64,000 nt of DNA, from NCBI GenBank assembly GCA_964530325.1, contig CAZHAX010000001.1, forward strand, positions 186,001 through 250,000, given 5' to 3'. Below the pieces are notes generated by a model. It searched no databases. It was not told the DNA's origin and was given only the letters and a program-made list of their open reading frames with translations. The translations under genes were made by a program, and so were the position numbers. Positions 57,781 through 64,000 of this stretch are shown piece by piece. This DNA is from CAZHAX01 sp964530325. GTDB lineage: Bacteria > Chloroflexota > Anaerolineae > B4-G1. Within the stretch, counting starts at the first letter, position 1, and each line of letters opens with the position of its first letter.

Positions 57781-59108
57781 CAGATCTCGACGAAGTAGGC
57801 CTCGCAGGCGCGATCGACCAGCTCCTTGCTCAACGTAGGTTCGACGCTGAGGTAGCGAGCGATATCGATGAGCTGGTCGATTATGTCGCGTGGGTGACAC
57901 GACCTCTTAGACCGGTCCGGCTTGATGTAGTGTTCCTGGATCAGATAGGCAAGGCCCTCGTCATTGTAGGGGATACCCTTGGACTGGCAGGCTCGGCGGA
58001 AGATCTCTCTGTACTCGTCCCAGTTCGGATCCTTGATCTCGATCTTGTGACGGATGCGGCGCAGGAATGCCTCGTCGACCAGGTCGCGCGGCGCCAGGTT
58101 GGTGGCGAAGACAATCAAGAGGTCGAATGGGATCTCGATCTTGCGCCCAGTGTGGAGCGTGAGGTAGTCGACCCGCTTTTCCAGAGGGACGATCCAGCGG
58201 TTGAGCAGGTCGCGAGGGCGGGCCTGCTGCCGGCCGAAGTCATCGATGAGCAGCATGCCGCCGTTCGCCCGAACCTGGAAGGGAGCCTCGTAGTACTTGT
58301 TGTGCTCGTCGTAGACCAGATCGAGTGACTCCAGAGTGAGTTCACCGCCGGTAATGATGACCGGCCTGCGGATGCGTACCCACCTCGGATCGTGTGTCCT
58401 CTCCGTAGTGTCCGTACCGTTCGCCCGTTGGTGATTGACGTAGTCGAAGATCCTGATCACCTGGCCGCCGACCTCGATGGCGTACGGGATGTACAGCGAA
58501 TCCTTCAGTATCATGTCTCCGATCGCCTCGGCGATCGCCGTCTTCCCGTTTCCGGGGTAGCCGAACAGGAAGACGGAGCGACCGGAGTTGACCGCTGGTC
58601 CCAGGCGGGCGAATGTGTCCTCGCCGACGACCAGGTGGCCCAATGCCTTGCGCATTGTCCGCTGGCGAATAGTGACCTTGCTCAAAGGCTGCTTGTCGAT
58701 CGCGCTGATGTACGCTTCCAGCGTGGCCGGTGCCGGGCCGGTGTACTGGCCGCGCTCCATGGCCTCGCGGGCCATGCCCCGCCCTTTGTCTGCGATGGCG
58801 TACTGATAGGCCGCCTCGGCGAACCCTGCTGCGCCTTTCACTTCGCACAGCTGTTCCCGCTTCATCGCCTCCAGGATCTGATCCACGACGCCGGAATAGG
58901 GGAGCCGCAGCCGCTCGGCGAGCTCGTAGCCGGAGAGGCTGCTCTCCACGTACAGCGTCTTGATGGCTAGTTCCGTCAGGAAGGTCAGGCTCAGCCCGGT
59001 GTCCTTGATGGACTTGGGCATCGGAGGTACGTACATAGGCGGGGCGACAGGTAGCGAGTCATCCGTGCCTACCTCCACCTCCTCCTGCCTCTCCTTCTCA
59101 GCAACCAT
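57780..59108 (-). CDS. AAA+ ATPase with N-terminal winged-helix domain
   Basis: 442 residues from the ATG at 59108. Acidic N-terminus, a winged-helix-like region (about 40-110: FLTELAIKTLYVESSLSGYELAERLRLPYSGVVDQILEAMKRE), then an AAA+ module: Walker A FLFGYPGNGKTAIAEAIG, Walker B NGGMLLIDDFGR, sensor 1 LIVFATNLAP, and an arginine-finger region DEAFLRRIRHKIEI. The lid domain follows with RSCHPRDIIDQLIDIARY. Related proteins from Chloroflexota and other phyla have no fixed function. Its promoter carries the GTAAC repeats seen at the Tad promoter, so a role in pilus or envelope function is suggested. Confidence 0.85.
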   Translation of the reverse strand: MVAEKERQEEVEVGTDDSLPVAPPMYVPPMPKSIKDTGLSLTFLTELAIKTLYVESSLSGYELAERLRLPYSGVVDQILEAMKREQLCEVKGAAGFAEAAYQYAIADKGRGMAREAMERGQYTGPAPATLEAYISAIDKQPLSKVTIRQRTMRKALGHLVVGEDTFARLGPAVNSGRSVFLFGYPGNGKTAIAEAIGDMILKDSLYIPYAIEVGGQVIRIFDYVNHQRANGTDTTERTHDPRWVRIRRPVIITGGELTLESLDLVYDEHNKYYEAPFQVRANGGMLLIDDFGRQQARPRDLLNRWIVPLEKRVDYLTLHTGRKIEIPFDLLIVFATNLAPRDLVDEAFLRRIRHKIEIKDPNWDEYREIFRRACQSKGIPYNDEGLAYLIQEHYIKPDRSKRSCHPRDIIDQLIDIARYLSVEPTLSKELVDRACEAYFVEI

Positions 59109-59434
59109 AACTTGGCTTCCTGCCCACACGGGCCCTCCTCCCTACGCCTCTGCGCAGGCTACGAAGGCGACGGCGGTACGGAGTGACGAGCAGCGGCGTG
59201 TGCCAGGTCGAACCAGAACATGCTTGTCGACGAGGGAATGCCTGGCGACACCCAGGGTCACGCCGTTCCTGTCTTCTCCACCAGCACTGCATGAGGTGAG
59301 AGCGCTGCTGATCGGCGTACCCCTCGGTACAGCTCCATAGTACTTGGATGCCGCCGAGCGTAGGGTTACAGGCCCGTTACAGCCTGGTTACTCGGACTGC
59401 TGATTTCGCTCTCGTATCAGCAGCCACCATTTGC
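59109..59434. other. 326-bp intergenic region between convergent/divergent genes
   Basis: Holds the AAA-ATPase promoter with GTTAC/GTAAC repeats (59337-59391) and about 220 nt of leader. I see no additional gene; small frames are open but lack ribosome sites and sensible composition. Confidence 0.55.
59337..59391 (-). promoter_or_regulatory. GTAAC triple direct repeat operator and -10 of the AAA-ATPase operon
   Basis: On the minus strand GTAAC occurs three times, starting at 59391, 59380 and 59369, with periods of exactly 11 and 11 bp. The -10 candidate TACTAT is at 59342-59337, 22 nt after the last repeat; no TTGACA is present. The Tad P1 promoter has the same arrangement with a 21-nt gap. 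This points to one activator for both promoters. Confidence 0.6.
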
Positions 59435-59800
59435 CTAGACCCCGATCTCTCTCAGGCGTTCCTCGCCGATACCGAAATGGTGGGCCAGCTCGTGCCGGAC
59501 AACCCTCTTCACGAGAGCGCGCATCTGCTCCTCGGTGTGGGAGTGGAGCTCAATGGGTCCCTGGTAGATGCTGATCTTGTCCGGCAGAACGAGCACGTAG
59601 CCCTGCGTTCGATCCGTCTGGGGGATGCCGCGATAGAAGCCCAGAACGTGAGCCCGGCTGTGAGTACCTGCAAGCCGCACTGTCTCTGGGTCCGGCCAAT
59701 CCTCGACGACGATGTCTACGTTGGCCAGCTTATCCAGGAACGCCTTCGGCAGCTCCGCGATCGCATCGACGACGAGGCGCTCGAAAGATGCCCGGTCCAT
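59435..59800 (-). CDS. Minimal zincin metallopeptidase-like protein
   Basis: 121 residues from the ATG at 59800. Starts MDRASFERLVVDAIAELP, has the VLVLPDKISIYQGPIEL strand, and ends with the zinc-binding motif RHELAHHFGIGEERLREIG (HExxH with the downstream Glu). It matches the small metallopeptidase family PF06262 (zincin-like, DUF1025), for which a cellular role is not established. A TATAAT only 8 bp before the ATG suggests a leaderless transcript. Confidence 0.88.
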   Translation of the reverse strand: MDRASFERLVVDAIAELPKAFLDKLANVDIVVEDWPDPETVRLAGTHSRAHVLGFYRGIPQTDRTQGYVLVLPDKISIYQGPIELHSHTEEQMRALVKRVVRHELAHHFGIGEERLREIGV

Positions 59801-59807
59801 ACTGGTG

Positions 59808-59813
59808 ATTATA
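59808..59813 (-). promoter_or_regulatory. -10 of the zincin gene (leaderless)
   Basis: Minus-strand TATAAT at 59813-59808; transcription would start at about 59801, immediately before the ATG at 59800. No clear -35 is seen. Confidence 0.45.
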
Positions 59814-59887
59814 CAATGGGAGCGCCATTCGGGCACGATCGGTCCGCGCAGCCGTTCCTGCTTCTCCCCATGTCCGCGCTTTGTAGG

Positions 59888-59893
59888 TATAAT
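59888..59893 (+). promoter_or_regulatory. -10 upstream of the sigma/anti-sigma gene
   Basis: TATAAT at 59888-59893, with no good -35. The leader (about 85 nt) contains a GC-rich stem (CTCGCC/GGCGAG) and the strings GTAAC (59940-59944) and GTTAC (59963-59967) facing each other 18 bp apart. Confidence 0.4.
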
Positions 59894-59985
59894 GTAGCTA
59901 CCCTCCAGGCTCGCCCCGGAGCCGGCTGGCGAGGGTTATGTAACATCTGCCGCGTCACAAACGTTACAGGAGCAGAACCGAAGCG

Positions 59986-61653
59986 ATGAGCGGTTCGCCG
60001 GACACCCGGCTCGTCCGCCAGGCGCAAGGCGGCGACAAAGCTGCCTTCACAGAGCTCTTCACCCGCTATGAGAGCCGCATCTTCGGCTACGTGTACCGGA
60101 TGGTGGGTGACCGAGCCTGGGCCGAGGACATAGCCCAGGAGGCGTTCATCCGGGCACATCAGAAGCTGGGGCGGTTGGGGCCGCCATATGACTTCAAGTC
60201 TTGGGTGTACCGGATCGCAGGCAATGTGGCCATCGACGAGCTCCGTCGCCGCCGGCAGGAAGTGCCTCTTCCGGATTGGGACGCCGGAGAGGCCACGGCG
60301 CCTGAGCCTGCCGATCAGCATCGAGAAGGTGACCCCGAGCAGCAGGCCGAGCTGGCCGACGTGCGCGCTTCGGTGTGGCGAGCGCTTCATCAGCTTCCGG
60401 ATAGCTACCGCCAGGTTCTGTTGCTGCGGGAACTGGAAGGGCTGTCCTACTCAGAGATCGCGGCCGCGGCGGCGATATCGCTGGACAACGTTCGGGTCAC
60501 CCTCCACCGGGCCAGGCTCCAGTTCCGTGAGCTCTATGGACTGCAGGTGATGGTCGAGGAAGGAAGAGGCGAGTGCCACGAGCTGGACGAGCTGCTCTCT
60601 GCATTCACCGATGGAGAGCTGGACCGCTCGACGCGCAAGCGAGTCAAGGATCACATCGCCTCCTGCCCTGAGTGCCAGGAGAAGCAGCGCGACCTGCTCC
60701 GCGTCGCCGCCCTGCTGGGCGCACTTGTGCCGCTATTGCCGCCCGCAACGCTGGGGCCTTCATTCCAGGCCCGCCTGGCCGACGCCCCTGCTCCGGAGAG
60801 CCTGCCGGCAGGGCAAGGCGGGGGCGGGGCGGCTGGCGGCGTAGGAGGAGTGGCCGGCAAGGGTTCGATGCCTCCGTGGGGCTGGGCTCTGGCCGCTGGC
60901 GGTGCCGTAGTGGTCGTCGGCGTGATCGTCCTCGGCGTCCTGATCGCTATTCGCTCAGGCATCTTCGGTGGGGCTGCGCAGCCACTCAGCCCTACCCCCA
61001 CTTCCTACGCAGAGCCCCGACCGACTACGCCGACCCCCTCCCCGTGGGAGCCAGCACCGAGCGCCACCCCTTCGCCGCTGCCCGGTCCCCAGGTTGACTT
61101 CGGGGCCAGCGCGCAGTCGATCCAGGCTGGCGATTGCCTTGTGGTCCAGTGGCATACTTGCGGCGTGGATGGCGTCTACTTCGACGGCCAGCCCGTTTCC
61201 GGTTCCGGCTCTCTATACGTCTGCCTCTGCACCGCTCGGACCTTCACGCTCGACGTCGTGTTGCCCGGAGGCGCGCACGACATCCGGGAGCTTACCATAG
61301 ATGTGCAGGGCGAGTGTGCCACGGATACTCCGACTCCAGATCAGCAACCTCCGCCCGCTCCTGTGCTGATTGAGCCGATAGACAGGGAGCCGCTGTCGTG
61401 CCGTTCCACGGCGACGCTGGTGTGGGAGGCGATCAGTGACCCCTCCGGAATAGCTGGCTACTACGTACGACTCGAGGTAGACCTCTATACGGCGCCGGGC
61501 GAATCGTGGGATTGGGGGCCCACGAGTGGAACGCAGCAGGAAGTGCCGGTTGTCTGCGGCATCCCCTACCGCTGGGCAGTGCGCGCCGTCGACGGAGCGG
61601 GAAACCCCGGTCCCTGGTCGGAGTTCGGGCAGTTCTCTGTACAGCGCCAGTAG
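59986..61653 (+). CDS. ECF sigma factor fused to anti-sigma zinc finger, membrane helix and extracellular Ig/FN3-like domains
   Basis: 555 residues in one unbroken frame. Region 2 (about 15-95: FTRYESRIFGYVYRMVGDRAWAEDIAQEAFIRAH, DFKSWVYRIAGNVAIDELRR), region 4 (about 130-185: LHQLPDSYRQVLLLRELEGLSYSEIAAAAAISLDNVRVTLHRAR), a zf-HC2 anti-sigma finger (about 196-235: CHELDELLSAFTDGELD, HIASCPECQEK), a Gly-rich linker, one membrane helix (about 301-323), a Pro/Thr linker, then a Cys-containing Ig-like domain (VDFGASAQSIQAGDCLVVQW) and an FN3-like domain (VRAVDGAGNPGPWSEFGQF). Sigma and anti-sigma are normally separate genes; here the sigma is tethered to the membrane with its inhibitor and an external sensor. 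It is followed by an NBR1-Ig lipoprotein 26 bp away. Confidence 0.92.
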   Translation: MSGSPDTRLVRQAQGGDKAAFTELFTRYESRIFGYVYRMVGDRAWAEDIAQEAFIRAHQKLGRLGPPYDFKSWVYRIAGNVAIDELRRRRQEVPLPDWDAGEATAPEPADQHREGDPEQQAELADVRASVWRALHQLPDSYRQVLLLRELEGLSYSEIAAAAAISLDNVRVTLHRARLQFRELYGLQVMVEEGRGECHELDELLSAFTDGELDRSTRKRVKDHIASCPECQEKQRDLLRVAALLGALVPLLPPATLGPSFQARLADAPAPESLPAGQGGGGAAGGVGGVAGKGSMPPWGWALAAGGAVVVVGVIVLGVLIAIRSGIFGGAAQPLSPTPTSYAEPRPTTPTPSPWEPAPSATPSPLPGPQVDFGASAQSIQAGDCLVVQWHTCGVDGVYFDGQPVSGSGSLYVCLCTARTFTLDVVLPGGAHDIRELTIDVQGECATDTPTPDQQPPPAPVLIEPIDREPLSCRSTATLVWEAISDPSGIAGYYVRLEVDLYTAPGESWDWGPTSGTQQEVPVVCGIPYRWAVRAVDGAGNPGPWSEFGQFSVQRQ

Positions 61654-61679
61654 GCTCTGTGACTTGAAGGAGGCAAGGA

Positions 61680-62771
61680 ATGGCGAACAAGGAGCAACGG
61701 ACAAGGATCGCCGCGCTGGCAGTCATTCTTCTCTCGATCGTGGCCTGCAACTTGCCGGGTCAGGATACTCCTGAGCCCACGCCCACGGACTACGCGCCAA
61801 CCGGCACGGCAACGCCGTCGCCGGAGCCGGAGCCCTCTGCCACGCCCACGGAGGATGCGTGCGTGCCGAATGCGGCCTTTGTCACCGACGTGACTATCCC
61901 CGACGGCACCACGCTGGCGCCCTCCGCTTCTTTCATCAAGACGTGGCGGGTGGAGAACAGCGGCTCCTGTGCCTGGGAGCCGGGGACGGTGCTAGCTTTC
62001 GTCTCTGGTGATCAGATGGGAGGGCCGGCTTCCTTGACTGCCGGCGCCGTCGCTGTCGGGGCGGACACAGATCTGAGCGTGGAGCTGGTGGCGCCGTCTG
62101 CACCCGGGAGCTACCAGGGCCGGTGGCGACTGGAATCGTCAGACGGCCCGTTCGGCCCGACGCTGCTGGTGAGCATAGTCGTCGGTACGCCGACCTCTAC
62201 TTCAACGCCGGCCTGCGTCGCGCCCGACAGCGCCCTGGCATCGATACTCACTATCGCCCAGGACGCGGGCCACAACCCGGGCTGCCCCATAGGCCCTGCC
62301 TTCACCGTCGACGGGGCCATACAGCTGTTCGAGACGAACCCGGAGAACGCCAACCCGCACGCAAGAATGAGGGGCTTCATGATCTGGCGTTCCGATGAGG
62401 CCGTGATCTACGCGCTGGGAAGTGGATGGGCGTCCTACATGCCGTCCCACGATGGGGATGTGCTCCACGTCTACGAGGATGACTGGGCGGAGGGGATGCC
62501 CGCCATCCATCCTGACTGCGCCTCGATGAGCGTGCCGACTGGATATGTCCTGCCCCAGCGAGGCTTTGGGCGGGCGTGGTGCGTGCACTCGCTTGGCGAC
62601 AGCACCGAAGTTGGCTGGCCCACGCATCCGGAGACTGGAGTGATTCTGCAGGTCCAGCCTACACGGAACGGGGCGCTAATCAGGGTTATGGCCCACCCTT
62701 GGGGTATTACCTGGTACTTCTCACTCGATATCCTGGGCGGTCGGTGGTATTCAATCAGCACTACGCCGTAG
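61680..62771 (+). CDS. Lipoprotein with NBR1-type Ig-like domain
   Basis: 363 residues, ribosome site AAGGAGG. Lipoprotein signal peptide ends VACN (lipobox Cys about residue 23), then a Pro/Thr linker. Residues about 60-165 match the Ig-like domain first seen in NBR1 (FVTDVTIPDGTTLAPSASFIKTWRVENSGSCAWEPGT; FVSGDQMGGPASLTAGAVAVG). A second domain of about 170 residues follows, with several Trp and Cys (GFMIWRSDEAVIYALGSGW). Its position directly behind the sigma/anti-sigma gene suggests it may be part of the same surface-sensing unit or its target. Confidence 0.85.
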   Translation: MANKEQRTRIAALAVILLSIVACNLPGQDTPEPTPTDYAPTGTATPSPEPEPSATPTEDACVPNAAFVTDVTIPDGTTLAPSASFIKTWRVENSGSCAWEPGTVLAFVSGDQMGGPASLTAGAVAVGADTDLSVELVAPSAPGSYQGRWRLESSDGPFGPTLLVSIVVGTPTSTSTPACVAPDSALASILTIAQDAGHNPGCPIGPAFTVDGAIQLFETNPENANPHARMRGFMIWRSDEAVIYALGSGWASYMPSHDGDVLHVYEDDWAEGMPAIHPDCASMSVPTGYVLPQRGFGRAWCVHSLGDSTEVGWPTHPETGVILQVQPTRNGALIRVMAHPWGITWYFSLDILGGRWYSISTTP

Positions 62772-62791
62772 CGGACGGGGGCGGGAACAGA

Positions 62792-63799
62792 CTAGAGTGC
62801 CAGCTCGACGTCGAGGGCGGACAGCACCTCGTCTATGGGGTTGATCACGGTGGCTGCCTCGGACCCGGCGAAAAGCAGCCCGACGACGCGGCGATCCGTA
62901 TCCAGGATGGCGGCGCCGGAGTCGCCTGGCTGGCTCATCGGTCCCGCCAGCATCTGGCCGGAGAACATAGCGGCTGGGCCGTGGTAGTCTATGCGGACGG
63001 TAGCGTCGATCTGCGTAATGGTGCCGCGTGTGTGCCCCGTGGTTCGACCCGTCTTCTGGACGTGGGTGCCGAGTGTGGCGAGGCCGATGCCGGACGGACG
63101 GCCGATAGACAAGATCTGGTCGCCGAGCAGGCCCTCCGAGATGGGGCGGGCCAGCGCGGCGTCAACGCTGTTCAAACCGGGCGTGCAGCGCACAGCTTCG
63201 AGTCTGTGGCTTGATTTGAAGGCCCCGGCGACGTAGTTAAGCAGCTTCGCGGCCCAGCTGGCTATTGGGCACTGAGCCTCCGCGGTGCCGAAGTCGAGCG
63301 GAACGTAGTCAGCCAGGTAGGCGACGACGTCGCGCGCTGTGCCGCCATCTACCGGCCCGGGTTGCAGGATCGGGTCGCCCTCATGCCCCTTGTTGGAGTC
63401 GGCCAGCACGTGGTTGTTCGAAAGCATGAAGTGCTCGCCTCCCCGCCGGACCAGGCAGCCGAACGTTCCGGTCGTGGTTCGGTAGTGGCCCACCGATACA
63501 CCAGGCGGCACTACCGGCCGCCACGAGTCCCGCGGGCCCGGCCGGAAGGCGCGTAGATTTCCGATTTCGACGACGTCCGTCCGGATACCGCCAACCGTCT
63601 GGGGAACGAGGTCAGCCGGCGACAGCGCAGATATGGCCAACTTGCGCGTCACGGAAACGACAAGGCTTAGCTCGTCAGTCGTGGCGCCATTCGTAACCTT
63701 GTAGCCGAGACCAACTCCCACGACATTGCGCTTCGCCAGAAGCTGGCGAACGTGTGATCTGAGGGCCTGCCTGGCCTGTGTCACGATCAGCTTAGCCAT
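62792..63799 (-). CDS. nal1-like trypsin-fold serine protease
   Basis: 335 residues, no signal peptide. An N-terminal alpha/beta region (about 1-85) with VVGVGLGYKVTNG and SLVVSVTRKL precedes a trypsin-fold domain with the catalytic triad His130 (LSNNHVLAD), Asp213 (NSVDAALARP) and Ser294 (SQPGDSGAAIL). The same organisation occurs in bacterial nal1-like proteases. The role is unknown. The N-terminal region is found again as a short, separate partial frame at the right edge. Confidence 0.9.
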   Translation of the reverse strand: MAKLIVTQARQALRSHVRQLLAKRNVVGVGLGYKVTNGATTDELSLVVSVTRKLAISALSPADLVPQTVGGIRTDVVEIGNLRAFRPGPRDSWRPVVPPGVSVGHYRTTTGTFGCLVRRGGEHFMLSNNHVLADSNKGHEGDPILQPGPVDGGTARDVVAYLADYVPLDFGTAEAQCPIASWAAKLLNYVAGAFKSSHRLEAVRCTPGLNSVDAALARPISEGLLGDQILSIGRPSGIGLATLGTHVQKTGRTTGHTRGTITQIDATVRIDYHGPAAMFSGQMLAGPMSQPGDSGAAILDTDRRVVGLLFAGSEAATVINPIDEVLSALDVELAL

Positions 63800-63853
63800 C
63801 AGTCATCCAGCGGGCTCTGGCTCCCGGTCCGGGGGCCGGTTTCAACAGGCCTT

Positions 63854-64000
63854 CTAGCCTGCGGCAAGCTCGCCCACCGCGCGGACGTCGACCGGGACCC
63901 CGTCCAACTCTTGGGGCAAGATGTCGTCCGGGTCCAGCGCGCAGGCAGGCAGCTTGTCAGTCACCGAAACGACGATCGCCAGCTCGCCCGTCGACTGCCC
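63854..64000 (-). CDS. nal1-like N-terminal domain protein (partial at the right edge)
   Basis: The minus-strand frame from the window edge to the TAG at 63854 (48 codons) reads GQSTGELAIVVSVTDKLPA then DILPQELDGVPVDVRAVGELAAG and stops. It aligns with residues about 40-85 of the neighbouring protease (SLVVSVTRKLAISALSPADL...). The stop comes just where the protease domain should begin, so either it is a stand-alone N-terminal domain or a truncated protease gene. The start is outside the window. Confidence 0.7.
   Translation of the reverse strand, partial: GQSTGELAIVVSVTDKLPACALDPDDILPQELDGVPVDVRAVGELAAG

Noticed and set aside
59940..59967. GTAAC, 17-18 bp, CGTTAC as an ECF-type autoregulated promoter of the sigma fusion
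   Set aside because: Spacing resembles ECF -35/-10 pairs, but the start point would fall just about 14 nt before the ATG and the motif is too short to be specific.
59348..59989. 213-codon plus-strand frame before the sigma gene
   Set aside because: Antisense to the zincin gene with its HExxH motif, and crosses its promoter.

Overview
The window is GC-rich, densely coded DNA that most likely comes from a member of the Chloroflexota (Anaerolineae-like, possibly a metagenomic contig). This is inferred from several traits together: many secreted lipoproteins with Pro/Thr linkers, a Tad (Flp) pilus locus with no outer-membrane secretin (which fits a single-membrane envelope), an archaeal-type upper mevalonate operon, a pan-motif-like leader before panB, DegS/NarL-type two-component pairs, and Roadblock/LC7 proteins beside an MglA-type GTPase. 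No rRNA, tRNA, CRISPR array, transposase or phage gene was recognised.

Layout. 1-6.8 kb: a DegS-type sensor kinase cut by the left edge, two lipoproteins, a Tat-exported DUF362 lipoprotein, a Roadblock protein overlapping a HAMP-only membrane protein, and a degenerate endonuclease/phosphatase (EEP) paralog. 6.9-12.7 kb: a MalT/LuxR STAND regulator, an intact EEP protein, an ICMT-like methyltransferase, a small unknown protein and a polysaccharide deacetylase. 12.9-18.5 kb: HMG-CoA reductase (class II), archaeal-type HMG-CoA synthase, thiolase and the DUF35 OB-fold/zinc-ribbon partner, then a B12-type radical SAM protein. 18.5-24.9 kb: a strong promoter, a pan-motif-like leader with an intrinsic terminator, then panB-panE-panC-panD-coaX-coaBC and a P1-family peptidase. 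This covers pantothenate synthesis and most of CoA synthesis.

25-42.3 kb: a NarL/DegS-type pair, then the Tad pilus locus: Flp pilin (48 aa), a 1242-residue TadE-like protein, a secreted propeller-like protein, an anchored unknown, TadE, a vWA TadG-like protein, then cpaB, cpaE-like, cpaF, tadB and tadC. 42.4-46.6 kb: ComF-like PRTase, ribosome hibernation factor, a GT-A/nucleotidyltransferase-like protein, an inositol-monophosphatase-family protein and an OmpR-type regulator with a degenerate receiver.

46.7-56.6 kb, minus strand, is the most unusual region. It holds an MglA-type small GTPase, six stand-alone Roadblock/LC7 proteins, a receiver-PATAN-Roadblock fusion and a receiver-Roadblock fusion. 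Upstream lie an OmpR-type regulator, a receiver-GAF-histidine kinase and a LuxR-HTH/transmembrane/Kelch protein. A further Roadblock protein of the same subfamily sits far away at 4.7 kb with the HAMP protein. 56.9-64 kb: a glycerophosphodiesterase, a wHTH-AAA ATPase, a minimal zincin, an ECF sigma factor fused to an anti-sigma zinc finger, a membrane helix and extracellular Ig/FN3-like domains, an NBR1-Ig lipoprotein, and two nal1-like protease genes (one partial).

The features I would look at first are the Roadblock/GTPase island, a GTAAC triple-repeat operator with near-identical geometry at the Tad promoter and at the AAA-ATPase promoter, the two membrane-tethered transcription regulators, and the panB leader.
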